DNA of 64,000 bases from Roseateles oligotrophus (GCF_014204525.1 NZ_JACHLP010000004.1:1-64000); one strand, 5' to 3'. Counted from the first letter of the stretch, positions 20,772 through 30,484 are shown. Notes: a model not told the origin generated them from the letters alone. Numbers and translations: made by a program.

Positions 20772-20804
20772 CGGCCCGTATGCAAGCAGCAGCGGGCCGT
20801 TTTT
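20772..20804 (+). terminator. Attenuator terminator before leuA
   Basis: Arms CGGCCCG and CGGGCCG (7 bp, 14-base loop) are followed by five T. It sits between the leader peptide and leuA. The upstream segment ACGGG (20726-20730) can pair with CCCGT in the left arm (20775-20779), a possible but short antiterminator. Confidence 0.75.
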
Positions 20805-20856
20805 GTTTCTACCTTTGACCTGTTGCTTGCGAATTCACCTCACCTGGAAACTGACC

Positions 20857-22563
20857 ATGTTGAAGCAAGCACAGACCAAGTACCGCGCCTTCCCCCCCGT
20901 CGCCCTGGCCAATCGGACCTGGCCCGATGTCCAGCTGACTCGCGCGCCGCAATGGCTCAGCACCGATCTGCGCGACGGCAACCAGGCCTTGATCGAACCC
21001 ATGGACCCGCAGCGCAAGCTGCGCATGTTCCAGATGCTGGTGAAGATTGGCTTCAAGGAAATCGAGGTGGGCTTCCCCTCGGCCTCGCAGGCGGACTTTG
21101 ACTTTGTGCGCCTGCTGATCGAGCAAGACCACATCCCCGCCGATGTCAGCATCCAGGTGCTGACCCAGGCCCGCCAGCCCCTGATCGCCCGCACCTTTGA
21201 GTCGCTGCGGGGCGCACGGCGCGTCATCGTCCATCTCTACAACGCCGTCGCGCCGGTGATGCGCCGGGTGGTGCTGGGCCTGGACGAGGACCAGATCGTC
21301 GATCTGGCCGTCACCCACACCCGCATGGTGCGCGAGTTGGCGGCCCAGCAGCCGGCCACCGAGTTCCTGTTCCAGTATTCGCCGGAGATGTTCTCGGGCA
21401 CCGAGCTGGCTTTCTCCAAGCGCGTGGTCGATGCCGTCACCGAGGCCTGGGGAGCTAACGCGCAGCGCAAGTGCATCATCAACCTGCCCGCCACGGTCGA
21501 GCATTCCACCCCGAATATCTTTGCCGATATGGTCGAGTGGATGGACCGGCATCTGGCGCGGCGCGAGGCCATCGTGCTGTCGGTCCATCCGCACAACGAT
21601 CGCGGCACCGGCACGGCGGCGGGGGAGTTCGCCCTGATGGCTGGGGCCGATCGCATCGAGGGCTGCTTGTTCGGCAATGGCGAGCGCACCGGCAATGTGG
21701 ACCTGGTCAATATCGCCCTCAATCTCTACACCCAGGGCGTGGACCCGGAGCTGGATTTCTCCGACATCGACGAGGTGCGCCGCTGCGTCGAGCATTGCAA
21801 TCAGCTGACCGTGCATCCGCGCCACCCCTATGTGGGCGATTTGGTCTACACCTCCTTCTCGGGCTCGCACCAGGATGCGATCAAAAAGGCTTTTGCCGCC
21901 CGCAAGGAGGGCGAGATCTGGGACATGCCCTATCTGCCCATCGACCCCAAGGACCTGGGCCGCAGCTATGACGCGGTGATACGCGTCAACAGTCAGTCGG
22001 GCAAGGGCGGCATTGCCTATCTGCTGGAGGCCGAGTACGGGGTGGAGCTGCCGCGTCGCCTGCAGATCGAGTTCAGCCAGGTCGTGCAGGCGGTGATGGA
22101 CGATGCGGGCAAGGAATTGTCGGCCGCCGACCTGTGGCGCATTTTCGAAGGCGAGTACGGTCTGGCCGAGGCTGAGGCCGCCGCCAGCCTGCAGCAGACC
22201 GTGCTGACGGACGCCGCCGCAGGCCAGGTGGCTCTGCGGGCCCAGGCCCTGATCGGCCAGAGCCGCCTGGACCTGCAAGGCCAGGGCAGTGGCCCCATCG
22301 ACGCTTTTGTCGACGGCCTGAACCGCCAGCTGCCCGTCGGCCTGCGGGTGCTGGACTATCACGAGCATGCCATCGGCAGCGGGGCCAATGCGCGGGCCGT
22401 GGCCTATCTGGAGCTGCGCATCGCCGAGAGCCAGACCCTGTTCGGCGTCGGCATCGATGCGAACATCGTCAATGCCTCGCTCAAGGCCATCGTCTCCGGC
22501 CTGAACCGTGCCGCCCGGCAGGGCCGTCTGCCCCAGCGCTCCGAGCCGGTGGCGTCGATCTGA
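20857..22563 (+). CDS. leuA: 2-isopropylmalate synthase, fungal/actinobacterial-like type
   Basis: This 568-residue DRE-TIM enzyme condenses acetyl-CoA with 2-ketoisovalerate, the first leucine-specific step. The metal and catalytic motifs are [15 protein letters not shown] near the N-terminus and [11 protein letters not shown] near 245. The C-terminal LeuA allosteric domain (about 420-568) should bind leucine for feedback control. The longer N-terminus ([17 protein letters not shown]) and the [10 protein letters not shown] variant mark the longer subfamily, distinct from the second leuA downstream. Control is by the attenuator just upstream. Confidence 0.93.
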   Translation: MLKQAQTKYRAFPPVALANRTWPDVQLTRAPQWLSTDLRDGNQALIEPMDPQRKLRMFQMLVKIGFKEIEVGFPSASQADFDFVRLLIEQDHIPADVSIQVLTQARQPLIARTFESLRGARRVIVHLYNAVAPVMRRVVLGLDEDQIVDLAVTHTRMVRELAAQQPATEFLFQYSPEMFSGTELAFSKRVVDAVTEAWGANAQRKCIINLPATVEHSTPNIFADMVEWMDRHLARREAIVLSVHPHNDRGTGTAAGEFALMAGADRIEGCLFGNGERTGNVDLVNIALNLYTQGVDPELDFSDIDEVRRCVEHCNQLTVHPRHPYVGDLVYTSFSGSHQDAIKKAFAARKEGEIWDMPYLPIDPKDLGRSYDAVIRVNSQSGKGGIAYLLEAEYGVELPRRLQIEFSQVVQAVMDDAGKELSAADLWRIFEGEYGLAEAEAAASLQQTVLTDAAAGQVALRAQALIGQSRLDLQGQGSGPIDAFVDGLNRQLPVGLRVLDYHEHAIGSGANARAVAYLELRIAESQTLFGVGIDANIVNASLKAIVSGLNRAARQGRLPQRSEPVASI

Positions 22564-22613
22564 AGCATTAGCCAAGCCAGCCCTCGTCAAGATTTCAAGG
22601 AAAGCCCCTCCCC

Positions 22614-24155
22614 ATGAGCCAGCAACTGATTATTTTCGACACCACCTTGCGCGACGGCGAACAAAGCCCCGGCGCCTCCATGACCAAGGACGAGAAGCTG
22701 CGCATCGCGCGCCAGCTGGAGCGGCTCAAGGTCGATGTGATCGAGGCCGGCTTTGCGGCCTCCAGCAATGGCGACTTCGAGGCGGTCAAAGCGATTGCCG
22801 ATGCGATCCGCGACAGCACCGTCTGCTCGCTGGCGCGCGCCAACGACCGCGATATCGCCCGCGCCGCCGAGGCCTTGAAGGGCGCGGCCCGTTCGCGCAT
22901 CCACACCTTCATCGCCACCAGCGAGCTGCATATGGAGAAGAAGCTGCGCATGACGCGCGAGCAGGTGCTGGAGCAGGCCATCCAGGCCGTGCGCTTCGCC
23001 CGCAATCTGAGCGATGACATCGAGTTCTCGCCCGAGGATGGCTATCGCTCCGACCCCGAGTTCCTGGCTCGGGTGGTGGAGGCGGTGATCAAGGAAGGTG
23101 CGCGCACCATCAACATCCCCGACACCGTGGGCTATGCCATTCCCGAGCTTTACGGCAACTTCATCAAGAGCTTGCGCGAGCGCGTGCCCAATTCCGACCA
23201 GGCCATCTGGTCGGTGCACTGCCACAACGATCTGGGCATGGCCGTGGCCAACTCCCTGGCCGGGGTGCAGATCGGCGGTGCGCGCCAGGTCGAGTGCACC
23301 ATCAACGGCCTGGGCGAGCGGGCCGGCAACTGCTCGCTGGAAGAGGTGGTGATGGCGATCAAGACGCGCCGCGACTACTTCGGCCTGGACATCAATATCG
23401 ACGCCAAGCAGATCGTCGCCGCCTCCAAGCTGGTGTCACAGACCACCGGCTTCGTGATCCAGCCCAATAAGGCCGTGGTGGGGGCTAACGCCTTCGCCCA
23501 TGCCTCCGGCATCCATCAGGACGGCGTGCTGAAGGCGCGCGACACCTACGAGATCATGCGCGCCGAAGACGTGGGCTGGAGCGCCAACAAGATCGTGCTG
23601 GGCAAGCTGAGCGGCCGCAATGCCTTCAAGCAGCGCCTGCAAGAGCTGGGCATCACGCTGGAATCCGAGGCCGAGGTCAACGCCGCCTTCGTCCGCTTCA
23701 AGGATCTGGCTGACCGCAAGAACGAGATCTTTGACGAAGACATCATCGCCCTGGTGATGGACGAGTCCGTCACCGCCGAGCATGAGCATTTCCGCCTGGT
23801 GGCCCTGGCCCAGCGCTCCGAAATGGGCGAGCGTCCGCAGGCCCATGTGGTGTTTGCCGCCGGTGAGGTGGAGCACAGCACGCATAGCGAGGGCAATGGC
23901 CCGGTGGACGCGGTGCTGCGGGCGATCGAGTCGGCCGCCCAAAGTGGCGCCGAGATGCTGCTCTATTCGGTCAATGCCATCACCAGCGGCAGCACAGAAT
24001 CGCAGGGCGAAGTGACGGTTCGCCTGCAGCATGCGGGGCGTGTGGTCAATGGCGTGGGGGCCGATCCCGACATCGTCGTGGCCTCGGCCAAGGCTTATCT
24101 GAGCGCGCTCAACAAGCTGCATAGCAAGACCGAGCGAGTCGCGGCCCAGGGTTGA
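22614..24155 (+). CDS. leuA: 2-isopropylmalate synthase, classical bacterial type
   Basis: This 513-residue enzyme catalyses the same reaction as the gene before it but belongs to the shorter bacterial subfamily. It has [14 protein letters not shown] at the N-terminus, [13 protein letters not shown] near 202, and a C-terminal allosteric domain with [14 protein letters not shown]. An AAGGAAAG site lies before the ATG, 50 bases after the first leuA, so both may be on one attenuated transcript. Two leuA types in tandem suggest different leucine sensitivity or a partly divergent substrate, for example a citramalate synthase-like role for one copy. The sequence does not decide this. Confidence 0.92.
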   Translation: MSQQLIIFDTTLRDGEQSPGASMTKDEKLRIARQLERLKVDVIEAGFAASSNGDFEAVKAIADAIRDSTVCSLARANDRDIARAAEALKGAARSRIHTFIATSELHMEKKLRMTREQVLEQAIQAVRFARNLSDDIEFSPEDGYRSDPEFLARVVEAVIKEGARTINIPDTVGYAIPELYGNFIKSLRERVPNSDQAIWSVHCHNDLGMAVANSLAGVQIGGARQVECTINGLGERAGNCSLEEVVMAIKTRRDYFGLDINIDAKQIVAASKLVSQTTGFVIQPNKAVVGANAFAHASGIHQDGVLKARDTYEIMRAEDVGWSANKIVLGKLSGRNAFKQRLQELGITLESEAEVNAAFVRFKDLADRKNEIFDEDIIALVMDESVTAEHEHFRLVALAQRSEMGERPQAHVVFAAGEVEHSTHSEGNGPVDAVLRAIESAAQSGAEMLLYSVNAITSGSTESQGEVTVRLQHAGRVVNGVGADPDIVVASAKAYLSALNKLHSKTERVAAQG

Positions 24156-24354
24156 GCAGGCCTTGTCCCGGTCCAGGCTTGCGGAGCCTGTGTAGGCGAA
24201 ATGGCAAAAATGCGCGTTGAAGTTTGCCGGGCTAGGGTTTCTACGTCCTGCTTGATACGAAGCTCCGCTTTAAAAGCGGGGCCTAAGCTTTTGATCTTGC
24301 CTGTGTTTTTCCTATCCCCTAAACTAAGCGCCAGACCTTGGGACCGGATTGAAG

Positions 24355-25425
24355 ATGATTAAATCAATGTTGTCACGCACCTTGCTGTGCGCCGCTTTGG
24401 TGGCGACAGGCTTGGCCCTGCCTGCGCAGGCCGCGTCAAACACACGGGCCAAGGCAAGCTCTGCCAAACAAAGCGTCCAGAAAAGCGCCCAGAAAGCACC
24501 GGTCAAAAAAGCCCGTGCGGGCAAGCAGAATGTGGCGGCCACCAAGTCTTCGCGCAGCGTTCGCAAGGTGGCCGCGGTTGCCGCAGCGGCGACGGTGGTG
24601 GCGGCCAAGCCCACTTATGGCCAGCTCTACGGCTTGCACGCGGTCGAAGATCCGCTGGATCTGAAGTCCAGCGTGGCCCTGGTCATGGACCAGGAAACCA
24701 ATGAGGTCTTGTTCTCCAAGAATCCCTCGGCCGTCCTGCCCATTGCCTCCATCACCAAGCTGATGACGGCCCTGGTGGTGGTGGACGCCGGCCAGTCCAT
24801 GGACGAGAAGCTGAGCATCACGGACGAGGACATCGATTCCGAGAAGGGCACCCGTTCGCGCCTGGTCGTTGGCACGACGCTGACCCGTGGCGAGATGATG
24901 CATCTGGCCCTGATGTCGTCCGAGAACCGCGCCGCCAACGCCATGGGTCGCAACTATCCCGGCGGCTTGCCGGCCTTTGTGGCCGCGATGAACCAGAAAG
25001 CCCAGTCCCTGGGCATGACGGATACCTTCTACGTCGAGCCCACCGGCCTGTCCAGCCGCAACCAGTCCAGCGCCAAGGATTTGGCCGCCCTGGTCAAGGT
25101 GGCGCATGAAGTGCCCCTGCTGCGTGAGCTGTCCACTTCGCGTGAGTACCAGGTCGCCCTGGGTCGCCGCCAGGTCGCCTTCCACAGCACCAATGGCTTG
25201 CTGAACAACCCGGGCTGGGATATCGGCCTGCAAAAAACCGGCTTCATCAACGAGGCGGGTCGTTGCCTGGTGATGCAGGCGCGCATGGCGGGCCGCAAGC
25301 TGATCATGGTGTTCCTGGACTCCACTGGCAAATACTCGCGTCTCGGTGACGCCGAGCGGGTGCGCAAGTGGATCATCAGCAATCCGGCCGAGCTGAATCA
25401 TCCCAAGCTCAAGACCAATGGCTGA
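24355..25425 (+). CDS. pbpG: D-alanyl-D-alanine endopeptidase / carboxypeptidase (PBP7-like)
   Basis: This 356-residue periplasmic serine peptidase of the S11 family has a signal peptide (cleavage after LPAQA, about residue 26) and a very basic, Lys/Ala-rich linker of about 55 residues. The catalytic domain has SxxK in PIASITKLMT, SxN in SSENRAAN and KTG in LQKTGF. It cuts D-Ala cross-links in peptidoglycan. The catalytic domain stops soon after KTG, without the C-terminal beta domain and amphipathic anchor of DacA, so PBP7 is the better match. A TTG two codons earlier is an alternative start. Confidence 0.88.
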   Translation: MIKSMLSRTLLCAALVATGLALPAQAASNTRAKASSAKQSVQKSAQKAPVKKARAGKQNVAATKSSRSVRKVAAVAAAATVVAAKPTYGQLYGLHAVEDPLDLKSSVALVMDQETNEVLFSKNPSAVLPIASITKLMTALVVVDAGQSMDEKLSITDEDIDSEKGTRSRLVVGTTLTRGEMMHLALMSSENRAANAMGRNYPGGLPAFVAAMNQKAQSLGMTDTFYVEPTGLSSRNQSSAKDLAALVKVAHEVPLLRELSTSREYQVALGRRQVAFHSTNGLLNNPGWDIGLQKTGFINEAGRCLVMQARMAGRKLIMVFLDSTGKYSRLGDAERVRKWIISNPAELNHPKLKTNG

Positions 25426-25440
25426 TCACGTTGACTCAAT

Positions 25441-25472
25441 AAAAAAACGCGCTCATCAAGCGCGTTTTTTTA
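25441..25472 (+). terminator. Bidirectional intrinsic terminator
   Basis: A stem of about 12 bp (A7-ACGCGC / GCGCG-T7) with a 7-base loop has A- and T-runs on both sides. It can end pbpG on the plus strand and the convergent iclR-type gene on the minus strand. Confidence 0.9.
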
Positions 25473-25493
25473 TGCCGCTTGCAGCGCTCGAAC

Positions 25494-26264
25494 TCAGCCG
25501 CCGCGGTAACCCAGCTCGGCCGAGATCTGCGCCGCTGTTTCCTTCAGGCGCGCCAGCCAGGACTCTTCCAGGCGATCGGCCGGGGCCGAGATGGACAGGC
25601 CGGCGATCAGCTTGGCCTGATCGTCGTAGATGCCGGCGGCCATGCAGCGCACGCCCAGTTCCAGCTCCTCGTCATCGCGCGCCACGCCGCGCTGGCGCAC
25701 CAGGGCCATCTCGCGCTCCAGGGCAACGATATCGGTCAGGCTGTTGCGGGTGTGGCCGGCCAGGCCGGTGCGGGTGGCATAGCTGCGCACGCGCAAGGGG
25801 TCGTCGCTGGCCAGAAAGAGCTTGCCCACCGAGGTCAGGTGCAGGGGGGCGCGGCCACCCACGGCGCGCACCACCTGCATGCCCGAGCGTTCGCTGTAAG
25901 TGCGCTCGATGTAGACGATCTCATCGCCCTGGCGCACCGAGAGATTGACCGGCTGGTGGGTGAATTTGTGCAGCTCGCGCATCGGGCCTATGGCGGCATC
26001 ACGCACGTCCAGGCGCGCCTTGACCAGATTGCCCAGCTCCAGCATGCGCATGCCCAGGCGGTAGCTGCCGGCTTCGGGCCGGTCGACAAAGCGGCCTATG
26101 GCCAGGTCGTTGAGAATGCGGTGCGCGGTGGAAGGGTGCAGGCCCGTGCTGGCGCTGATCTCCTTCAGGGACACCGGATCTTGATGACTGGCCAACACAT
26201 CCAAGAGCGAAAACATGCGTTCCAGCACCTGGATGGCTGGCGCCTTATCCTCTTTGCTTTTCAT
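25494..26264 (-). CDS. IclR family transcriptional regulator
   Basis: This 256-residue regulator has an N-terminal winged helix-turn-helix (about 10-70, VSLKEISASTGLHPSTAHRILNDL) and the IclR effector domain (about 80-250, with YIERTYSERSGMQVVR, APLHLTSVGKLFLA and LGVRCMAAGIYD). Effectors for this family are small organic acids or aromatics; the ligand here is unknown. It diverges from the TIGR03790-like gene, which is the most likely neighbouring target. The long open frame continuing upstream on this strand is a shadow. Confidence 0.9.
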   Translation of the reverse strand: MKSKEDKAPAIQVLERMFSLLDVLASHQDPVSLKEISASTGLHPSTAHRILNDLAIGRFVDRPEAGSYRLGMRMLELGNLVKARLDVRDAAIGPMRELHKFTHQPVNLSVRQGDEIVYIERTYSERSGMQVVRAVGGRAPLHLTSVGKLFLASDDPLRVRSYATRTGLAGHTRNSLTDIVALEREMALVRQRGVARDDEELELGVRCMAAGIYDDQAKLIAGLSISAPADRLEESWLARLKETAAQISAELGYRGG

Positions 26265-26290
26265 GCAGACATTGTGCGGGAGTTTGATTT

Positions 26291-26308
26291 GTTTTGTATT
26301 GCGAAAAC
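26291..26308. promoter_or_regulatory. Possible IclR-type operator
   Basis: GTTTTGTATTGCGAAAAC has 5-bp inverted arms GTTTT / AAAAC in the 117-base gap between the IclR gene and the divergent secreted-protein gene. Position and size fit an autoregulatory IclR site, but the match is short. Confidence 0.3.
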
Positions 26309-26381
26309 CGCATCCGCGCCTCGATATGGTTTCCTCGGAGCAACACCGGCCGTTCTCGGCCATCAATACCGGGCTTCGGGC

Positions 26382-27503
26382 TTGATTCTGGGCCGCCTGT
26401 TTGCTCTCTGGCTGGTGCTTGTTTTGTCTCTGGCCGCGGGGTCGGCCGCATGGGCTCAGGCTGCCAGCGCGCCCGTGGCGCCAAGCGCCAGCGCCCCGCC
26501 TGTGCCGGCGCCGGCCTGGCAGCGCTTCGCCCGCTTGCAAGGCCGTATCACTGCGGCACAACTGGGCCTGGTGATCAACAGTGCCGACCCTTATTCGGTG
26601 GCGGTGGGTGAGTACTACGCCGCGCGCCGCAACATCCCCGAGGCCCATATCCTGCGGGTGAGCTTGCCGCTGCGCGCGACCCTGGATGTGGCCGAGTTCG
26701 AGGCCTTGCAGGCGCAGATCAAGGCCGAGCTGGGCCCCGAGGTGCAGGCCCTGGCCCTGGCCTGGACCCAGCCCTATGCCGTGGCTTGCAATTCCATCAC
26801 CAGCGCGCTGGCCCTGGGCTTCCAGCCAGACATCTGCAAAAACAGCTGCGCGCCCTCGCAGCCCTCGCCCTACTTCAATTATTTTGGCGCCCAGCCTTTC
26901 AGCGATCTGGGCCTGCGGCCGGCCATGTTGCTGGCCGCGCGCAGCGTGGACAGCGGCAAGGCCTTGATCGAGCGTGGCATTGCCGCCGATCACAGCCTGC
27001 CGGGCTTCAGCCCGGCCAATGCCTATTTCGTCAGCACCAGCGACACGGCCCGCAATGTGCGCGCCAGCCTGTTCCCGCCGGCCGGCCGCTTGCCCGGCGT
27101 CAATGTGCAGCCCCTGGCGCAGCAGGCCCTGCCCGGTTTGACGCGCACCTTGATCTATCAAACCGGCCAGCTCAACGTGCCCGGCCTGGAGCAGGTGGAG
27201 TGGCTGCCCGGCGCCCTGGCCGACCACCTGACTTCTTTCGGCGGGCAGTTGGAGCGGCGTCTGGACAAGGGCAATGTGCAGATGAGCGCGCTGGACTGGC
27301 TGGAGGCCGGTGCCACGGCCAGTTATGGCACGGTCAGCGAGCCCTGCAACCACCGGCAGAAGTTCCCGCATCCGCAGTTCCTGCTGCTGGCCTATCTGCA
27401 GGGCGTGTCGGCCCTGGAGGCATATTGGCATAGCGTCTTGTGGCCGGGCCAGGGCGTGTTCATCGGCGAACCCCTGGCCGCGCCCTTCAGCCGGGCTTTT
27501 TGA
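26382..27503 (+). CDS. TIGR03790-like secreted protein of unknown function
   Basis: This protein of about 373 residues has a signal peptide ending near WAQA. The mature part has YSVAVGEYYAARRNIPEAHILRV near its start and a C-terminal TASYGTVSEPCNHRQKFPHPQF...GVSALEAYWHSV...GEPLAAPF, the pattern I associate with the TIGR03790 family. No enzyme activity is known for the family. Only a TTG gives a good signal peptide in this frame, so the start is provisional. Its 3' end overlaps the 3' end of hpnE by 17 bases, tail to tail. Confidence 0.7.
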   Translation: MILGRLFALWLVLVLSLAAGSAAWAQAASAPVAPSASAPPVPAPAWQRFARLQGRITAAQLGLVINSADPYSVAVGEYYAARRNIPEAHILRVSLPLRATLDVAEFEALQAQIKAELGPEVQALALAWTQPYAVACNSITSALALGFQPDICKNSCAPSQPSPYFNYFGAQPFSDLGLRPAMLLAARSVDSGKALIERGIAADHSLPGFSPANAYFVSTSDTARNVRASLFPPAGRLPGVNVQPLAQQALPGLTRTLIYQTGQLNVPGLEQVEWLPGALADHLTSFGGQLERRLDKGNVQMSALDWLEAGATASYGTVSEPCNHRQKFPHPQFLLLAYLQGVSALEAYWHSVLWPGQGVFIGEPLAAPFSRAF

Positions 27504-28788
27504 GGGCTTGGCGGGCGGCGGCCATGCCGGCCCGCACCGCGCCTTCCAGCGTGGCGGGGTAGGGGCCTTGCACATAGTCGCCGGCGGCCTGCAGGCCGGG
27601 GGCGATCTCGCGTGGCGGGCGCTGCAGGCCGGGTGTGCAGGCAAAGGTGGCGCGCTTTTCGGCCAGCACGCGCTGGATGCGGGGCGGGCTGGCCCAGTCC
27701 AACTCCCGCAGGGCCTGGGCCAAGACCTGTTCGCCGGTGGCGGCCAGGCCTTTGTCCACCCAGGCGGCCGCGCCGCTGATGACGAAGGCAAAGGCGCCGC
27801 TGCGCTCGCCCTGCTGGCCGAGCTGGCCCAGATCGAAGGCGAACTGCGCGGGGGCAAGCGGCCCCTCCTGCAAGGCCAGCATGGGCGCGGGCAATGTGCT
27901 GCCGGGGCTGTGCAGATAGACGGTGATGATGGGCTCGTAGCGCAATTGCGCCGCCTGGGCCGCCCAGGCGGGCTGGATGTCGGCGCACAGCCGGGCCGCC
28001 TCGACCGCGCTGCAGGCCAGGATCAGCTGATCGAAGTATTCCTTATCAACAAGCCAGCCGCTGCCGCTGCGGCTCAGCTGCTGCACCCGCTGGCTCAGGC
28101 GCACATCGGTCTTGCGCGCTTGCAGCCAGTTTTGCGCCGGTGTGGCCAAAAGCTCGCTGAGCGGTAGCCGGGGCAGCAGCAGATCGGCGCTGCCGGGGCC
28201 GCTGAACAAGGCGTCGTGCAGCACGCGCAGAAAAGTCTGGGCGCTGGCCTGGGCCGCCGGGGTGTTGAGGGCGGCCACGCACAGGGGTTCGATCAGGTCT
28301 TGCCGGACGCATTCCGGCAGGCCGGCCGTCAGGCCTTGCACGGTCCAGGTGGGCGGGCAATGGAAGCCGCGCAGCAGCCAGCCGCCGGCGGCCGCCAGCA
28401 GGCGCAGGCGGGCCAGCAGGGGCCAATTGCGATAGGCCAGCACGCCGCGCGCAAAGCTCGTTAGCGGCGCGCCGGCGGGCAGCTGCAGGCCCTCGTGGCG
28501 GGGGTAGCGCAGGCGCAGCGGCGTGCGCAAAAAAGCCTGGCCCAGATCCACGCCCAGGGCTTGCATCAGGGCCAGGCTCTGGCTGTAGGCGCCGATCAGG
28601 ATGTGCTGGCCGTTGTCCAGCTGGGCAAAGGGCGGGGTCTCACCGGTGGCCAGGCTGCGGGCGCGGCCACCCAGTTGCCCGGCCATTTCGATCAGCGTGA
28701 CCTGGGCGCCTTGCTGGCAGGCGCTGACGGCCGCCGCGATGCCGGCCCAGCCACCGCCGATGACGGCCAGCCGAGTCGGCGGGATCAA
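27487..28788 (-). CDS. hpnE: Hydroxysqualene dehydroxylase (squalene-associated FAD enzyme)
   Basis: This 433-residue flavoprotein has an N-terminal dinucleotide-binding motif VIGGGWAGIAAA with the following E-M-A-GQLGGRARS segment, and a C-terminal FAD motif QAAGDYVQGPYPATLEGAVRAG. With HpnC and HpnD it converts farnesyl diphosphate to squalene; HpnE reduces hydroxysqualene. The start is TTG, overlapping the hpnD stop as TTGA. It is the last gene of the hpnCDE operon. Confidence 0.9.
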   Translation of the reverse strand: MIPPTRLAVIGGGWAGIAAAVSACQQGAQVTLIEMAGQLGGRARSLATGETPPFAQLDNGQHILIGAYSQSLALMQALGVDLGQAFLRTPLRLRYPRHEGLQLPAGAPLTSFARGVLAYRNWPLLARLRLLAAAGGWLLRGFHCPPTWTVQGLTAGLPECVRQDLIEPLCVAALNTPAAQASAQTFLRVLHDALFSGPGSADLLLPRLPLSELLATPAQNWLQARKTDVRLSQRVQQLSRSGSGWLVDKEYFDQLILACSAVEAARLCADIQPAWAAQAAQLRYEPIITVYLHSPGSTLPAPMLALQEGPLAPAQFAFDLGQLGQQGERSGAFAFVISGAAAWVDKGLAATGEQVLAQALRELDWASPPRIQRVLAEKRATFACTPGLQRPPREIAPGLQAAGDYVQGPYPATLEGAVRAGMAAARQALKKPG

Positions 28789-29633
28789 CGCCCCGTCCAG
28801 TTGGTGCGCATGGCGATCCAGACCTTGCGCAGCGGGGTCAGCGAGATGCGCTGTTCCAGCACGCGGAAGCCCTCCAGCTCGATCTCGCGCAGCAGGGCGC
28901 GGTAGATATTGGCCATCATCAGGCCGGGCTTTTGCGCCTTGCGGTCGGCCTCGGGCAAGAGGGCGAAGGCCTCGTCATAGAGTTGGTGGGCGCGCTGCGT
29001 CTGGAACTTCATCAAGGCGCTGAAACGTTCGCTATAGCCCCAGGGCTTGCTGCGCAGCAAGATCTCGTGCGCCTTGACGTCGAACTGCTGCAGCTCGGAG
29101 ATGGGCAGATAGATGCGGCCGCGGCGGGCGTCGTCGCCCACGTCGCGGATGATATTGGTCAGCTGCATGGCCTGGCCCAGCTTGTGGGCGTAGGCAATGG
29201 TCTGGGCCTGGCTGCGGCCGAAGATGCCCGAGGCCACCTCGCCCACCACACCGGCCACCAGATGGCAGTAGCGTTGCAGGCCGGGGTAGTCGAGGTAACG
29301 GGTTTGTTCCAGATCCATCTGGCAGCCGTCGATGACGGCGTTGAGATGATCCAGGCGGATATCAAAGGCCGCGCAATGCGGCAGCAAGGCTCGCATCACC
29401 GGGTGCTGGGGCTGGCCGGCGAAGGCCTGGGCGGCCTCCTTGCGCCACCAGGCCAGCTTGGTAGCGGCCACGCTGGCGTCCAGGGTCTCGTCCACCACAT
29501 CATCGACCTCGCGGCAGAAGGCATAAAAAGCCGTGATGGCCGCCCGCCGTGGCGGTGGCAGAAAGGAGAAGGCGTAGTAGAAGCTGGAGCCGCTCTTGGC
29601 GGCCTTGTCCTGCACATACTGCTCGGGACTCAC
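28785..29633 (-). CDS. hpnD: Presqualene diphosphate synthase
   Basis: This 282-residue all-helical prenyltransferase has two Asp-rich metal motifs, DDVVDE near 43 and DVGDDARRGRIYLP near 165. It joins two farnesyl diphosphates head to head to presqualene diphosphate. The GTG start overlaps the hpnC stop as GTGA. It lies between hpnC and hpnE, the order seen for the bacterial three-enzyme squalene route. Confidence 0.92.
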   Translation of the reverse strand: MSPEQYVQDKAAKSGSSFYYAFSFLPPPRRAAITAFYAFCREVDDVVDETLDASVAATKLAWWRKEAAQAFAGQPQHPVMRALLPHCAAFDIRLDHLNAVIDGCQMDLEQTRYLDYPGLQRYCHLVAGVVGEVASGIFGRSQAQTIAYAHKLGQAMQLTNIIRDVGDDARRGRIYLPISELQQFDVKAHEILLRSKPWGYSERFSALMKFQTQRAHQLYDEAFALLPEADRKAQKPGLMMANIYRALLREIELEGFRVLEQRISLTPLRKVWIAMRTNWTGR

Positions 29634-30484
29634 GGGGTTTCCTTTGTTGGGACTTGGCTTGGGCGCATGAGCGCAGCGCGCAGCAGCAAGGTGGGGCCGT
29701 CCAGCACACCGATCTTGGGGCGTTGGACGAGGCTGGCATATTGCATCAGCCGGATTCTCTCAAGAATTCGCAGGCCGCCTTGGATCACCAGCCGCAGTTC
29801 CCAGCCGGCCCGGCCCGGGATTTGATGCACCAGGGGCGCGCCCTCAAGCATCAGCTGTTCGGCCCAGTCGCATAAATCGCGGATCAGGGCGCGTGCCGCC
29901 GGGCTGTCCTGGCAGTTCAACAGGGCTTGTGTGTCGAGGCCATGGTGCTGCAGATCGCTCTGCGGCGCGTAGACCCGGCCGTTCGGGCCATCGCGTGTGA
30001 AGTCCTGCCAAAAATTGATCAGCTGCAGGCTGCTGCAGATGGCATCGGAGCGGCGCAGGGCGCTGGCCTCGCTCACGCCGTAGAGATGCAGCAGCAGCCG
30101 CCCCACCGGATTGGCCGAGCGGCTGCAATAGGCCAGCAGTTCGGCGCGATCGCGATAGCTGTGTTGGTGCAGGTCTTGCTCGAAGGCGTCCAGCAGCTGT
30201 TCAAGCAGGGGCAGGGGCAGCCGATGCTGCTGCAGCACGGGGCCTAGCGGCGTGAAGACCTGGGCGGCCCAGCGCGGCGAGGGTGTTTGGCCCCGGGCCG
30301 TGGCGTGCAGGTCGGCGCGGTAAGCCTGCAGGTCTTGCTTGCGTTGGGCGGGGCTGGCCTCGCCCTCATCGGCCAGGTCATCGGCCGTGCGGGCGAAATG
30401 GTAGAGGGCCGCAATGGCCGGGCGCAGGGGCTTGGGGCACAGCCAGGAGGCGACGGGGAAGTTTTCGTAGTGTTCTATGCTCAC
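29630..30484 (-). CDS. hpnC: Hydroxysqualene synthase
   Basis: I start at the GTG that gives MSIEHYENFPVASWL, the usual family N-terminus, for a protein of 284 residues; the upstream 70 codons in frame are not protein-like. Motifs are the first Asp-rich DDLADE near 35 and LINFWQDFTRDGPNGRVYAP near 160. It converts presqualene diphosphate to hydroxysqualene. It is the first gene of hpnCDE. No hopene cyclase gene is in the window, so the fate of the squalene (hopanoid or other) is not shown. Confidence 0.88.
   Translation of the reverse strand: MSIEHYENFPVASWLCPKPLRPAIAALYHFARTADDLADEGEASPAQRKQDLQAYRADLHATARGQTPSPRWAAQVFTPLGPVLQQHRLPLPLLEQLLDAFEQDLHQHSYRDRAELLAYCSRSANPVGRLLLHLYGVSEASALRRSDAICSSLQLINFWQDFTRDGPNGRVYAPQSDLQHHGLDTQALLNCQDSPAARALIRDLCDWAEQLMLEGAPLVHQIPGRAGWELRLVIQGGLRILERIRLMQYASLVQRPKIGVLDGPTLLLRAALMRPSQVPTKETP

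Noticed and set aside
24262-24282. Hairpin GCTCCGCT / AGCGGGGC between the second leuA and pbpG as a terminator
   Set aside because: It has a wobble pair and no T-run directly after it; it may be a weak terminator but support is poor.
25494-27857. Very long minus-strand open frame running through the TIGR03790-like gene and part of hpnE
   Set aside because: Only the first 256 codons counted from the IclR ATG are protein-like. The rest is the antisense shadow of GC-rich genes on the plus strand.
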